Part shown: piece by piece, positions 23,601-32,465 of the stretch
How the letters are laid out: each line of letters begins with the position of its first letter
Numbering within the stretch: position 1 is the first letter of the stretch
Assembly (NCBI GenBank): GCA_030674155.1
Contig: CM060335.1
Coordinates: forward strand, 34,011,281-34,075,280
Reading direction: 5' to 3'
Length of the DNA stretch: 64,000 nt
Source: Stramonita haemastoma
Lineage: Eukaryota > Mollusca > Gastropoda > Neogastropoda > Muricidae
Notes under the pieces: model-generated
Told to the model about the DNA's origin: nothing
The model's input: the letters and a program-made list of their open reading frames with translations, nothing else
Databases searched by the model: none
Position numbers and translations under genes: made by a program

Positions 23601-26497
23601 CCACGTTGTGGAAGGCGCGCGTGACTTGTGTCAACTTCTGACAATTGTGGAAGGACAGGACCGAATCAGCAAGCAAGCAAATGAAAACGCAACACTGCTC
23701 ATGAAATGTCTCATTCGCTCCACTCTGTGTGCGAAAAAAATGATTGAAGAATATCGCCTGTCAGACGGTGCTTTCAACTGGCTCCTTGGTGAAATCGAAA
23801 TGCGTTTTCAGCAAGCTCAAGCACACCCAGGAGAAATGGTGGGAGCTCTGGCTGCTCAGTCTCTTGGTGAACCTGCCACTCAGATGACACTGAACACTTT
23901 CCATTATGCTGGTGTGTCTGCCAAGAACGTCACTTTGGGTGTACCCAGATTGAAGGAAATCATCAACATCTCCAAAAAGCCCAAGACCCCCTCACTGACA
24001 GTGTATCTGACTGGGCAAGCTGCCAGGGACGCCGAGAAAGCCAAGGATGTGTTGTGTCGACTTGAGCACACCACTTTGCGCAAAGTGACAGCCAACACAG
24101 CCATTTACTATGATCCAGACCCAATGAATACCGTCATCGTTGAAGACCAGGAATGGGTGTCCATCTACTATGAAATGCCTGATTTTGATGCTTCTCGCAT
24201 TTCACCATGGCTGCTTCGTATCGAGCTGGATCGCAAGCGCATGACAGACAAAAAACTGACCATGGAACAGATCTCAGAAAAGATCACTGCTGGGTTTGGT
24301 GATGATTTGAACTGCATCTTCAATGATGACAATGCGGAGAAGCTTGTCCTGCGCGTACGTATCATGAACTCTGAAGACAACAAGATGCAAGAAGAGGAAG
24401 AGGTTGTGGATAAAATGGAAGATGATGTTTTCCTGCGCTGCATTGAATCAAATCTTCTGTCTGACATGACCTTGCAAGGAATTGAAGCCATCTCAAAGGT
24501 GTACATGCATCTGCCCACCACTGATGACAAGAAAAGGATCCACATTACTGAGGAAGGAGAGTTCAAGGCCGTCGCTGAGTGGATCTTGGAAACAGATGGC
24601 TCAAGTTTGATGAAAGTTCTCAGTGAGAAAGATGTTGATCCAGTGAGAACCTACACAAATGACATTGTGGAAGTGTTTGCAACTTTGGGCATTGAGGCTG
24701 TTCGTAAAGCTATTGAGCGTGAGATGGTTCATGTGATCTCCTTTGACGGTTCGTACGTCAACTACCGTCATCTGGCATTGCTTTGTGATGTGATGACAGC
24801 CAAAGGCCATCTTATGGCTATTACCCGTCACGGTATCAACAGACAGGAAACAGGAGCCTTGGCTAGGTGTTCCTTTGAGGAAACAGTGGACATTCTGATG
24901 GAGGCCTCAGCTCATGCTGAAACTGATCCTATGAAAGGGGTGTCAGAAAACATTATGTTGGGCCAGCTTGCAAAGATTGGCACAGGGTGCTTTGATCTGC
25001 TGCTGGATGCAGAAAAATGCAAGTTTGGCATGGAAATTCCTACTGGTCCAGGCATCATGGCTGGAGCTGGCACAGGAATGTTCTTTGGAACAGCAAGCAG
25101 CCCTACAAATGCCTTATCCCCTCAGATGACACCCTGGAATAATGGAGGCACTCCAGGATACGCTGCGGCTTGGTCACCAGGTATTGGCAGTGGCATGACC
25201 CCAGGAGCAGCTGGGTTCTCACCATCTGCTGCCAGTGAAAGTGGCTACTCTCCTGGCTATTCACCTGCGTGGTCCCCTCAGCCAGGCTCTCCCAGTTCTC
25301 CGTCTTCACCATACATTCCGTCTCCGCATGGAGCGATGTCTCCGAGCTACTCACCAGCGTCACCATCTTACATGCCCAGTTCACCAGCTGTGACACCTCA
25401 GAGTCCAGGGTACTCTCCAACCTCACCATCATACTCGCCGTCGAGCCCTGGGTATTCACCCACTTCACCCAAATACTCCCCCACCTCTCCAAGCTACTCC
25501 CCCACCAGCCCAAGCTACTCCCCCCAGCCCAAGCTACTCCCCCACAAGCCCAAGCTACTCCCCCACCAGCCCAAGCTACTCCCCCACCAGTCCAAGCTAC
25601 TCCCCAACCAGCCCAAGCTACTCCCCAACCAGCCCAAGCTACTCCCCAACCAGCCCAAGCTACAGCCCCACATCACCGTCCTACTCCCCAACCAGCCCAA
25701 GCTACTCCCCAACCAGCCCAAGCTACTCCCCAACCAGCCCAAGCTACTCCCCAACCAGTCCCAGCTACTCCCCAACCAGCCCAAGCTACTCCCCCACAAG
25801 CCCCAGCTACTCCCCAACCAGCCCCAGCTACTCCCCAACCAGCCCCAGCTATTCTCCCAGCTCGCCAAACTACTCTCCGTCTTCCCCGTCCTACTCCCCC
25901 ACCAGCCCCAGCTACAGTCCGGCCTCTCCTTCCTACAGCCCCAGCTCTCCCAGCTACTCCCCAGCCAGCCCCAGCTACTCCCCAAGCAGCCCCAGCTACT
26001 CCCCGAGCAGCCCGAAGTACTCTCCTTCCAGTCCCAACTACAGCCCGACAAGCCCCTCGTATTCTCCCAGCTCTCCTCAGTACAGTCCGTCTTCCCCCAA
26101 GTACTCCCCTGCCAGCCCGAGCTACTCCCCGAGCAGTCCGAAGTACTCGCCTACATCGCCAACGTACAGCCCCACCTCGCCTCGGTACAGCCCGGCTTCA
26201 CCCGAGTACAGCCCCAGCTCTCCGCAGTACAGCCCCAGCTCTCCGCAGTACAGCCCCAGCTCTCCTCAGTATTCTCCAGCATCGCCATCGTACTCTCCGT
26301 CTTCGCCGTCGAAGTACTCCCCAGCCAGTCCAAGTTATTCTCCCAGCAGTCCGAACTACAGCCCAACCAGTCCGACATACACACCTGCTAGTCCTCGCTA
26401 CTCTCCAACTAGCCCCACCTACAGTCCATCCACCCCCAGCTACAGCCCAGCAACTCCAACCTATGATGAAGATCAGCAGAAGAAACGGAAGAAGTAA
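5618..26497 (+). CDS. POLR2A: RNA polymerase II largest subunit RPB1 (three coding exons)
   Basis: Largest catalytic subunit of nuclear RNA polymerase II, which makes mRNA. Coding exons are 5618-5698, 12768-14342 and 22252-26497; all junctions are phase 0 with GT-AG ends. The predicted length is about 1967 aa, close to human RPB1 (1970). Visible in order: N-terminal [13 protein letters not shown]; clamp zinc site C67-x2-C70-x6-C77-x2-H80; catalytic NADFDGD at about 488-494, whose three Asp hold the Mg ions; the bridge-helix/trigger-loop block [19 protein letters not shown]; then a C-terminal domain of about 52-53 YSPTSPS-type heptads and a basic tail ([11 protein letters not shown]). The frame breaks once near 25522 inside the heptads (two bases short) but resumes to a TAA at 26495. 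RPB1 identity is certain; whether the break is real is not. Confidence 0.97.
6007..6012. repeat. Target-site duplication AAAAAC (left)
   Basis: AAAAAC directly flanks the left LTR and recurs directly after the right LTR at 11551-11556. This is the expected mark of retroviral-type integration. Confidence 0.8.
6013..6250 (-). repeat. 3' LTR of Gypsy element (left)
   Basis: These 238 bp read the same as 11313-11550 base for base. On the element's sense (-) strand the LTR begins AGAGGAATATATTTTACC, has a TATA-like stretch near its start and an AATAAA signal within CTAAATAAACTTC. Its ends are not the usual TG...CA; the flanking duplication defines them. Confidence 0.93.
6252..6265 (-). promoter_or_regulatory. 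Polypurine tract next to 3' LTR
   Basis: On the sense strand a run of seven G (CTTGGGGGGG, plus-strand Cs at 6254-6260) ends three bases before the 3' LTR. This is the normal place for the plus-strand DNA primer of an LTR element. Confidence 0.6.
6489..10664 (-). CDS. Gypsy Pol polyprotein (Gag zinc knuckles, protease, RT, RNase H, integrase)
   Basis: An uninterrupted 1,391-codon frame encodes the copying and integration enzymes of the retrotransposon. Positions counted from the ATG at 10664: two CCHC-like zinc knuckles (about 59-98); aspartic protease with ADTG (197-200); reverse transcriptase with FDAWNGYHS (D471) and catalytic CVDD (531-534, Cys replacing the common Tyr); RNase H with ATDWSKDG (D681), E731/E733 and D759; integrase with H949/H952, C982/C985 and catalytic D1013, D1065, E1101 (35 residues between the last two); a GPY/F-like module near 1200; and a proline-rich tail. 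The zinc knuckles normally belong to Gag, which shows that the frame is the continuation of the gag frame beyond one stop codon, not a separate gene. Confidence 0.95.
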   Translation of the reverse strand: MSLEDTLRFVEAKESGKRSASRLLVEGGPTTVTAATSSYRRREKLRNNPNDSKGSTSTCGYCGKSGHGNSRKERMKKCPAYDKKCTKCSIAHHFASVCRQSPRSPANPSAASPLDDTTAVFDSLCCTDMAVPVSSTLSVSLDHHVYNEFCKAWEKRASDPQPFIDVTIHAVPSDAQSLGFPTSLPAPTRPVTYPAMADTGCQSCLAGTALLTKMGLSRRHLLPVNMKMTAANRATIDIIGAIALRISGTSPSKTLLETHQMVYFTTSTDRLFLSKQACVALGMIPPSFPTIGGTSINTSGDFPSPDTEACNCPRRQPPPPPPTSLPFPATEENRERLEKWLLDYYNSSSFNICEHQPLPKMSGPPIRLMVDPDARPVAHHTPIPVPIHWQDEVKAGLYRDVRLGVIEPVPVGTPVTWCHKMVICPKKSGKPRRTVDLQPLNQYATRETHHTQSPFHQARKVPPHTKKTVFDAWNGYHSIALDEADRHLTTFITPWGRYRYCVAPQGYISSGDGYSRRFDEIVSDFPQKTKCVDDTLMWSSSLEESFSQAVKWLDTCGNHGIILNPSKFQFGKDTVEFAGFEITPTTVRPCARYLEAIQHFPTPKSITDVRSWFGLINQVSYAFASAQRMQRFRDLLKPNTRFDWTPELDQLFEESKALIIGEIHQGVEIFDKARPTCLATDWSKDGIGFWLFQKHCSCTSSKPFCCKTGWRITLVGSRFTSGAESRYAPIEGEALAVVDALDKARHFTLGCSDLIVAVDHKPLLKTFGDRCLDDIPNPRLRNLKEKSLRYRFRIVHIPGLRHAAADAVSRKPVSNPTALTLPDDMASVSPTPDSPPSPELPQFFLSAIRTHGQESPNQVCSQNDPTPTEVIKSVTWDDIRLATNSDPTMIALSNTIEDGFPDDKALLASDLRPYHQFRDSLTTFDGVILYHDHVIIPPSLRDQVLRSLHSAHQGVSQMCSRAETSFFWPGMTPAITEMRSRCQSCNRMARSQPSAPPTPPMDPAYPFQCIVADYFQYKGHNYLVAVDRYSNWPIVEEAAHGAAGLVTALRRIFVTYGISNELTSDGGPEFTSLTTATFLRNWGVNHRLSSVAFPHANCRAEVGVKTVKRLIADNTGTEGTLNTDRFQRAILQYRNTPDRDTRLSPAMCIFGCPIRDFIPIHPGKYQPHTTWRETLMSREDALRNRHMRTAERLSEHTRTLPPLAVGDCVRVQNQTGPHPTKWDKTGLIIEVRQYDQYVVRMDGSGRVTLRNRKFLRKYLPVVPRAPLMMAPGPTTTLPAPRVTPSTPSVPQLEPSPPSPPNGPNPPAPDTQPPTSSPPPGPSPTVTADPGSGTTAPSTQPAKGKNLPRTLRALLPHNTPGLMERDAPPASDTNISGPRRSSRIRQPTNRHT
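10668..11294 (-). CDS. Gypsy Gag, N-terminal part ended by in-frame stop
   Basis: A 208-aa frame. It begins with a C2H2-like motif (CPAPGC, then H-x4-H) and continues into a helical Gag-like core. It ends at TAA (10668-10670), and the Pol frame resumes in the same reading frame with its ATG only one codon later. The stop falls in the middle of what looks like one continuous Gag domain, because the zinc knuckles lie downstream. It is either a nonsense change in this copy or a recoding site; the Pol ATG may not be a true start. Confidence 0.85.
   Translation of the reverse strand: MADINCPAPGCDVSWPAATPEAVLICLLNLHSATAHAAPAPTPHTAAKAEKVRRPTVSAAGTSEVWAYFLQRWADYKRATHLSGPDVVFQLLECCDEDLRKDLTRTFGAMSASDEATVLGNIKSLAVRQENIMVARVQLQQMRQDRDEPIRAFAARLRGQAGVCNYRVDCPSDTCNAKVDYSETMIRDVLIRGLNDEDIRLDILGESR
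11302..11312 (-). promoter_or_regulatory. Putative primer-binding site, complementary to the LTR itself
   Basis: The 11 bases abutting the 5' LTR read TGTGAAACAAA on the sense strand. No tRNA 3' end was recognised, but the exact complement TTTGTTTCACA occurs in the LTR (plus strand 11376-11386 and 6076-6086), and pairing extends by about five more bases past a small bulge. This resembles the self-priming layout of Tf1/sushi elements. Confidence 0.5.
11313..11550 (-). repeat. 5' LTR of Gypsy element (right)
   Basis: It matches the left LTR over all 238 bp by eye. It would supply the promoter for the - strand transcript, which runs against RPB1. Confidence 0.93.
12768..14342 (+). CDS. POLR2A: RPB1 coding exon 2
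   Basis: 525 codons between TCTTCAG|AGACGG and CAGG|GTAAGT. The exon encodes the clamp core with its zinc site ([14 protein letters not shown]), a second Cys cluster (CVCFFC and GGCG), the active-site region with NADFDGD at nucleotides 14148-14168, and ends in [13 protein letters not shown] sequence. It is fully open, with no gaps against the family. Confidence 0.97.
14840..15130 (+). repeat. Composite SINE with tRNA-like head and 5S rRNA-like segment (copy 1)
   Basis: TAGCTAAGTAGTCAGAGCAC (about 14852) resembles a tRNA A-box half. It is followed by AAGTTAAGCAG and GGTTACCAGTTGGATGGGTG (14889-14929), which match the internal promoter (A box and C box) of animal 5S rRNA. The body contains CCCAGCTGTAAATGGGTACC and ends near GGTTATGGGGTACCTC. 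Copy 2 lies at 16811-17062. Confidence 0.7.
15232..15370. other. Unassigned sequence before LINE fragment
   Basis: The stretch carries ACCAGTCGGTTTCCCGATCTAG and TGTAACGCGAAACTCC-like pieces that look repeat-derived, but no second copy was seen in the window. Confidence 0.25.
15388..15900 (+). pseudogene. Internally deleted LINE (5' leader joined to RT C-terminus)
   Basis: The left part (15388-15560) resembles a LINE 5' leader (CCTTGCCGTGGTGGGATGGC, then a Pro/Ser-type leader). From about 15690 it switches to the extreme 3' coding part: a frame reading [19 protein letters not shown], then MTWTEL and WRSVVAALC, the characteristic C-terminus of RTE-like LINE reverse transcriptases. Endonuclease and RT domains are missing, so this copy can only be a non-autonomous remnant. 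Confidence 0.75.
16009..16671. mobile_element. piggyBac-like MITE (CCCTTAT family), copy 1
   Basis: Termini are CCCTTATTTCCCTGAG on the left and, reverse-complemented, CCCTTATTCCCCTGGAG on the right, with ATAA on both outer sides (near TTAA). The left 100 bp matches the reverse complement of the short copy at 34103-34232, including TCACAGTT, CACTGTGAAACT and AAAGGGAAGTAATTTTTACA. It has no transposase frame. Confidence 0.7.
16811..17062 (+). repeat. Composite 5S/tRNA-like SINE (copy 2, head-truncated)
   Basis: It aligns with copy 1 from CCCCAGTCAAGTTAAG onward, including GGTTACCGGTTGGATGGGTG (5S C-box-like) and CCCAGCTGTAAATGGGTACC, to the common end GGTTATGGGACACC. The tRNA-like head is lost. 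Confidence 0.75.
17520..20356. mobile_element. 2.84-kb TIR element with eight copies of an oriented 23-bp motif
   Basis: Both ends share a perfect 22-bp inverted repeat starting GGGTCATTCTCCTGAAAA, flanked by ATATAT on both sides. A motif close to GTCTCGCGCATTACGTAGAC occurs forward at about 17705, 18050, 18072 and 18732, and reversed at about 18768, 18976, 19178 and 19951. Only short frames exist inside, none like a transposase, so the copy is non-autonomous. The superfamily is not identified. Confidence 0.75.
20696..21750. mobile_element. piggyBac-like non-autonomous element (CCCTTTGC family)
   Basis: It is 1,055 bp, flanked by TTAA on both sides (20692-20695 and 21751-21754). Ends are CCCTTTGCTTGGCACA and, reversed, CCCTTTGCTGGGCACA. 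CCC ends plus TTAA duplications are the hallmark of piggyBac. A subterminal direct repeat AACGCCCCAAAGCGCCCG occurs twice (20709 and 20745). It has no transposase frame. It is CpG-rich relative to the intron and includes ATGGCGGCGATTGG near 20884. Confidence 0.85.
22252..26497 (+). CDS. POLR2A: RPB1 coding exon 3 (funnel, bridge helix, jaw, CTD)
   Basis: A single 4.25-kb exon starting [10 protein letters not shown] after TTCACAG. It encodes the pore/funnel, cleft, bridge helix and trigger loop ([19 protein letters not shown], about 23830), foot, jaw and the CTD. The frame is open to about 25524, where YSP is followed by QPKLLPH-like sequence: two bases are missing from one heptad (TACTCCCCCCAGCCC at 25516-25530). 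Reading two bases shifted restores about 44 heptads to [11 protein letters not shown] and TAA (26495-26497). The exon appears intact apart from this indel. Confidence 0.95.
25329..26461 (+). repeat. CTD-encoding 21-bp tandem repeat
   Basis: The proximal part (about 25500-25850) is built from near-identical 21-bp units (TACTCCCCAACCAGCCCAAGC type). Distal units use varied codons and replace Ser7 with Lys, Asn, Gln, Thr, Arg or Glu. One distal heptad carries an extra Lys (SPSKYSP, near 26310). Confidence 0.9.
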
Positions 26498-27494
26498 AAT
26501 TGTGGCTGTGGCGTGTCTCTTCCTACACGTAGGATCAGAATGTACTGTTGGTTCACTTGCTGTTCAGATCTGGTTTTGGGTTGTTGAAAAGTAGTCACTT
26601 CAGAGGTCTGAAATCATGAATGCAGCAGATAAGGTTGAGTCAGTATTGGTGAAACTCTGATGTGAACTCATTGCAGCTTTATCAAAATCAGAAAGAATTT
26701 GACGGTTGCAGCAAAAAAAAATTTTTTGGCATTGTTCATGCTTTTTTGTGACATTGAATATGTGTTTGTGATGTTAGAGACCCCAGCTGGTTAAGGAGGG
26801 AATTATTTGTTGCCAAACCCATTTACCATGGACACTTTGTAATGAAAAGAAAAAAAAATTCACCTGATCACAAGGAGGAGAAAGTGTTCTGAAGCAAAGG
26901 TGCAGACAGCATTAAGGTTCAGATAAAGAAGATAATGGGGCACATTGTTTCATTGTGACTGGATGGCCAATGAATGACAGCTGTTGGCTAATTTGGTTTG
27001 GGCTTTTTTTGTGGTAATTTTCTTTTTGCCTTGTTTTGAGCAAAGCTGGCAAAATATGACCGGCTTTTGGTTTTGTTTTGATAAACAGTTTTTAAACTTC
27101 TGGTTCCATATTTCCTTGATTTTGACTTGCCGTTAGGTTTTAGTTTGTGTTTGTTTTTTTTTAGTCTTGATCTGTGCACTCTTGTAGACACAGCAGATTT
27201 GTCTGTGAAATTTTAGCTGCTTTTACCTGAGAGACTGTGACCCAGTTGTACAGTTTCCCCCTCCTATTTGTGTCTTTTTTTCCCTTTTCCTGTTAGTTAT
27301 GTTTGTTTTTAATGAGAGTAGTACTTTGAAGAACTGTGATCAAGATCTTCAAAACAATGTGAAAGCCTACAATGTTGCGACCATCTGATAGGGGTTTTGT
27401 TGTTGGTGGGGCTTTAAAGTGGTGTTGTTTGTTACAGGCAGGTCTTGTTATCCCTCTTGCATGTCAAGCTACTTGCTCAGTTTGGGAAAGTTTT
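26498..27494 (+). other. RPB1 3' UTR
   Basis: AT-rich sequence directly after the TAA, with no competing exon and no clear AATAAA in this part. The transcript end is uncertain: candidates are AATAAA at 28381 (inside a SINE tail) and ATTAAA at 30597 followed by a GT-rich stretch. Confidence 0.5.
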
Positions 27495-27498
27495 CTTA

Positions 27499-27795
27499 TA
27501 AGTTAAAGTTAAAGTCTGTCCCGAGCCATAAGGCTCATCAGGCCGGTGCTTATCCCGGTTTCTGTGGCGTTAAGCGACTGAGAGTCACAGACTCCCCCCT
27601 GGATAGGACGCCAGTCTATCGCAGGGTTAACCCCCAACACAAGGTTGGTACCCCTTTTACACCTGGGTGGGGTGAGAAAATAGCCGTAAAGTGCCTTTTC
27701 CAAGGGCACAACGCCATAGCGGAATAGCTGGGATCGAACCCGCAACCTTTAGATTACGAATACAACGCCCTAACCACTAGGCCACAGCGGCGGCT
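27499..27795 (-). repeat. tRNA-derived SINE (family B)
   Basis: Read on the - strand, the head has GTGGCCTAGTGGTTAGGGCG (A box) and GGTTCGATCCC (B box). The body contains AACCCTGCGATAGACTGG and CGTCCTATCCAGG. Related head fragments are at 51955-52022 and 56575-56690. Confidence 0.8.
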
Positions 27796-28377
27796 AAAAG
27801 TTTTCTTATGCTTGTATGTTTTGATTTGTGTATTGAGGTTTGTTTGCTTTGCAAATTTCTGTGCTATAAAAGTTGGTAGAGAAAGAGAAATGTCGGTTGG
27901 CCTTATGACTTGCTGTAAAAAAAGAAAATATGTTGTTTTGGTATTTTTAAAATGTTGCAGTCCTGAAATGATGTAATCTTTTAATTTTGTGAAAAAGCAC
28001 CCTCTCCACCCCCAAAAAGTGTGTATGTAGACCTGTATCTTTTTTTCTTAAACCATTTGAAGAGTGTGCTAATATTAGAATATGTACCAGAAGTATATAG
28101 TTCATAATTCCCCTCCCTTTGATATAAAGCATGTGCTGACATGTTAAATGCCAGTTGATAGTTCATTTATTTTATGTAGGACAAATTGTTTTTGTTAGTT
28201 GGCATTTGATTTTGTTTTGTAGTGTGTAAGTATACATACTTAGAGGTATATAGGCTACTGGAGGTAAATATTCACTGGCTCATATTTTTCATTTTCATGC
28301 TAGATATGTTCCAAGTTGTTAGATGTTGATTTGGGGGAGGAGGGGGGGGGGAAATTGTTAAAAGGCTGACTTTTAAA
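27796..28377 (+). other. Probable RPB1 3' UTR continuation
   Basis: AT-rich, no gene. It contains a G-run near 28336-28350 and no recognised element. Confidence 0.3.
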
Positions 28378-28598
28378 AAAAATAAATTTTCAAAGGATAA
28401 TAGATTGAGTACTTGTGTGCTTTTTTTTTTTATATCCAGTCCCAGTGTGTTCAATTTTGTAAATTTGTCATCCATTCCCACCAGCACATTGTAGCCAACT
28501 CTTCCGAAAAGTTGAACGGGGTTTAACATGTGTGCAAGATGTTTCCTCTGTGTTTGCACACAGGACTTCTGTTTATAGTCTCATCCAAAGGTCAAAAA
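28378..28598 (-). repeat. SINE family A copy
   Basis: In reverse orientation it shows the tail (TTATCC, GCACACAAGTACTC), GGTGGGAATGGATGACAAAT, CTTGCACACATGTTAAA and the core TGGATGAGACTATAAAC. The head is missing. Confidence 0.75.
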
Positions 28599-29219
28599 CC
28601 TGCAAAGTGTATGCCAGTTGCCTTTTTTCTACCATTACCAATTCATGATTTAATGTTTCATTTCATTTTTAATCATTAAAATGTCTTTTTTATTCAGTTT
28701 TTGTGAATTTGGTTACGACTGAAAATCAGATGAAATATTGCTTCCCTGTTGTGTATAATGCCTTTCAACAGTAATGGGGTGACCTTATATTTGCTTCCGT
28801 TAGCAAATGGTGTTGAAGTGTGTGTTGTTTCAGAGACATACTTTTTAATGTATCTCACATCATGGTAGTCTTTTAAATGTACCTCACATCATTGTGAGTG
28901 AGTGCCCCCTGCAGATAATGGAGGCCACTCATATTTATTGTGTAATTGATTTTTGTTCTTGTTTGTTTTGGGGTTTGGTTTTCTTTAAACAAAGTGCATG
29001 ATAAAGTGTTAGGCAGTAAGATTACTAATACTTCGTTCATTAGCACAGGCACATAGCACACAAATAGGGTATCACCATTGAGCAAGGAGAGGCTTTGGAC
29101 TGCAATCAGTCTTTTTTTTTTTTTTCTTTACCCCAGCAGATAATGGAGGCCACACCAGGCAATCACCTTTTTGACCAGTGCACTGTGTTCTTCTGAAAAA
29201 ATGTGTAATGCACATCTAG
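28599..29219. other. No gene seen
   Basis: AT-rich. Two related short blocks (CAGATAATGGAGGCCAC at 28914 and 29139) form a diverged direct repeat about 225 bp apart. Confidence 0.4.
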
Positions 29220-29470
29220 GTTTGAGCCACTACCAAGGCGCCTGTTCAAAGGGATTTTCCTCAGAAATTAACAGTACTGACTCCACTCCCCCTATAGTCT
29301 TTTGGATAAGCCTGTAAATCAAGGGGGAAAAAGAAAGGAAAAAAGCCTGTAAATCAAGGCCCTGGGTGTTAGTGGACTCGGAACATCTTGCAGACATGTT
29401 AAAACCCAATTGCCTTTCAGAAGAGTAAGCCATTCATTTTGGTAAGAACAGATGACAAAAAGTATATTTT
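29220..29470 (+). repeat. SINE family A copy, degenerate
   Basis: It contains GGGATTTTCCTCAGAAATTAACAG-like head/body sequence, CTGACTCCACTCCCC, GAACATCTTGCAGACATGTT and GTAAGAACAGATGACAAA. A short piece (AGCCTGTAAATCAAGG) is duplicated inside, at 29308 and 29345. Confidence 0.7.
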
Positions 29471-29829
29471 AAAAAGAAAGAGAGAGAACAAAGCATGCAC
29501 ACAGGTGTCATATTTAGACATCATCCCAGATAATCTAAATGCAGTTAACCTTAATGGTGGGCAAAAACAAAAATCTCACCATGGTGAACTTTGAACTTTC
29601 TCGGAGGAGCAGGAGTAAATGTACTCTTCAACCAGCCTAGGATATGAAGGGGATCCTCTCATGAGTATTGTCAACAGTGTCTGCTAATTCAAGACACAAA
29701 TACTTAATAGTTTAAGCGTAATTTGCTTTGGATGTCACTCTTTGTGTACTTGAAATGCGTGCAGTCATTACAGTATATTTTGAAAAATGTGTGTTTGTTA
29801 AAACCATGCATTTGTATATATATATATAT

Positions 29830-30165
29830 TTGTATTTGTATACCACTGTAAGTCTGGGCATATTTCTGAGAGCACTTCGCCACAAAAGCAGCACCACCCT
29901 TTTTTTTTTTCTCTCTATCAGAGTGGCTTTTTTCTACTGAATTTTGCCAAGAGAAACTCTTTTTGCCATGGGTTCTTTTACATGCTTCAAACCCATATTG
30001 CACACAGGACCTCAGTTTATCATCTAATCTGAAAGACTAGCACCCAGGCCACCACTCACAGCCTAGTGGATAGGGGAAAAGTTTCAAGCACAAATGGGTA
30101 TTGAACCTGGATAGGGCACAGAGTTTTCATTTGTTTAGGCAGAATTGCTGCCTCTAGAATACCCA
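29830..30165 (-). repeat. tRNA-derived SINE (family H), degenerate
   Basis: On the - strand it has a B-box-like CCAGGTTCAATACCC, a core close to AGATTAGATGATAAACTGAG, and a distal part (GGCAAAAAGAGTTTC, GCTGCTTTTGTGGCGAAG). It shares its core block with family A; a second copy is at 34848-35080. Confidence 0.65.
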
Positions 30166-30240
30166 TGTATGTGCTTTTATTTGTGTGCTCTACAAGATTC
30201 AGTGGTATATAAATCCCACATTATTATTGGCCATTGTCCT
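30145..30240 (+). repeat. SINE tail (family G)
   Basis: TACAAGATTCAGTGGTATATAAATCC matches pieces at 14493-14535 and 41440-41475, and in reverse 32470-32510. Confidence 0.5.
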
Positions 30241-30596
30241 GATTACACTCTGCATATTGAATTTGAATTTAAAATGTCTTTGTTTCTCCTTTTCATTGAA
30301 AACTTCATAAAGCCTGTAAAATTTCTCCCTTTAATTTCAAGATGAAACATTCATGTTGTAAAAAGTCCTTCTGTCACTTCAAGATGAAACATAAGTCCTG
30401 TTGAAATGAGAAATGAGCATTACAGATATTTTTTGTCATCATCACATCAAGTGTCATTTATATATTTAATTCAATTGACAGGAAAATTCATGCTTGATTC
30501 TTCTGGAGTTTTGTTTTTCTTTTAATTGTGGTTATGGAGTGATAACCATCATCATGAAGTGTCGAGACAAGTGCTTTGGTGTGATGAAAAAGATGA

Positions 30597-30646
30597 ATTA
30601 AAGATTATTCCAAGATAACCTCTGTGTGTGTTTGTGTGTGTGTGTA
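30597..30646 (+). terminator. Candidate polyadenylation signal
   Basis: ATTAAA at 30597 is followed within 30 bases by a run of TGTGTG. This is the usual signal-plus-GT-rich layout. If it is RPB1's, the 3' UTR would be about 4.1 kb and would include several SINEs, so this is uncertain. Confidence 0.25.
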
Positions 30647-31069
30647 AATCTGATTTCAAGGGTGTCTAACCAGAATGGTATGTATCGAGACTATATAGAC
30701 CAGATATACAATTCTGGCTGGAAACCCTCGCATTTTTGCTCCCATGGGAATGCTAGGCCGGTAGAGGCTCTTTCAGTGTAAAGAGCATTTTTACCTGGAA
30801 ATTATGTGATAGAAATTTCCCCTTTTCTATGAGTATCACTCATTTGTTTCTGTGTTTTTGCATACCTTTCTTCATCTTCTTTCTTTTCTGTCTTTTTTCG
30901 CGCAAAATTGTTGAGCTGAGCATTTTCTTTTCTTTTGTTATATCTGACCTTCCACCACAAAATTGTTTGATTGCACCTGGCCCAGGCCACTATTCAGCTT
31001 GGAGTGATTTTAGGCAGGTGGGCGTCAGGTTGTAGATTTTAATCGTTATAAACTTACTATGAGCTTTCT

Positions 31070-31330
31070 TCTACCGTGTACTGAAGCGCTCATGAAGTCC
31101 CAGGTTCAAATTTCTGCAGTGTCTGGTGAATAAAGGATGGGGTCTGGTGAATAAAGGGTGGGGATTTTTACAATCTCCCTGGTCAACTTCAAGTGTAGAA
31201 CTATAAGTGACTTAATTCCTTTTTGTGTATATATACACATGCCAAAGATCAAACATGCATGTTAAAGATCCTGTGATTCATGCCAGCATTAGTGGGTTAT
31301 GGAAACACAAACTTATCCAGCATGCAATCT
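31070..31330 (+). repeat. tRNA-derived SINE (family I)
   Basis: It shows CCAGGTTCAAATTTC (B box), CTGGTGAATAAAGG, ACAATCTCCCTGGTCAACTT, then GTTAAAGATCCTGTGATTCATG and TGGGTTATGGAAACA. The second copy (36890-38300) is split by a TIR element. Confidence 0.7.
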
Positions 31331-31899
31331 GTACTATAAAATGAGCTACTCTGAAGTCGAAGTGTGTTGGCTGAGCCTGGGTGAGGCTGGCAGACCTGCA
31401 AAATTACAAGCACAGGAGAAGACCAGGTACTACGCACCCCACTGTATCCAATAAGGGAACTCAAGAGAGAGCACTGAAGTATTAAGCATAATTTTGTTTC
31501 CTTTTCCTTTAAAAAATATGTTTGAACCCTCTTAGTCCTGAACTGGGATTTGCCAGGATTGAATATTTGTCCTCCCCCCCCCCCAATCCTGAACCAGGAT
31601 TTACACACAGTAGATTTCCATCATGCTGTGACCATCACTAATTGCTACCACATGTCAAAGCTCTATCTGGGTAGAGGTAGAAATCCTGCTGAGAGTCTGG
31701 AAGTAATTATAGCAGCTGGTATGTACTTAGAAGGAGGAAAAGGCCATGGAGCATGTGTGCCTGACCTGATTTCGTGATGGAATGCGAAATCTAGGGGCAG
31801 TTTGTGTTCAGAGAGTCCAAATGCAAGAGGGTTAAAGAACACCCATCCTCTTGTCCTGACCACCTACATTTTGATTTAATTATTACACTGCATTTTATT

Positions 31900-32365
31900 T
31901 TTTTGGTCTTAAGTGCCATCTCATCTTCTATGACTATATGTCCTACTGTTCCCATGCTGCTCATACCAATCTTTCCTCCTTGGCCATACCTAGATTTGTT
32001 ATGTTGCATCCTCAGGGTCAGAAGACAAGTCCACAGGGATCCCATCAGTGTCGGGCTGCCGAGAGGCCACCAGCCAGAGGGGCTCCACACTGCTGCTATG
32101 TCACTTTGGTGACATGCAGTAGCGCCTGTTCCCAACTAATAATAACATACACCACAACACCACCTGCTAAGCTCTTTACTAACGACAGTATTAGCTCAGC
32201 CACAGAGTCAGACCAAGTCCCCTACCCGAGCTGGTGACCACCACAATGTCTCTCCAAGGACCTTCCACCATGAACCTCCAACGCCGAAGGCTTTAGGCTA
32301 ACATAAACCACATGCACAGAAGTGCATGGAAACCGGTCACTGTGGGACCAGAGCAACCAGGGCCA
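31900..32365 (+). repeat. Interspersed repeat family D, copy 1
   Basis: It shares with 55535-56300: AGATTTRTTWTGTTGCA, GCCACCAGCCAGAGGGGC, TGACCACCACARTGTC, GAACCTCCAAC and CACAGAAGTG. The class is unknown; no coding frame or tRNA head is clear. Confidence 0.65.
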
Positions 32366-32465
32366 CTAAATCACTCTTCTTTTTGGGGATTGCATGATGA
32401 TCAGGATGCTACTGCTATGCAAATGTACTTTGAGACTTCTTGACTAGGCTGTACAATACACTTTA

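Noticed and set aside
25269..26594. Long Pro/Ala/Thr-rich frame on the + strand and Trp/Gly/Ser-rich frame on the - strand over the CTD
   Set aside because: Both are shadows of the 21-bp heptad repeat read in other frames; they have no independent start context.
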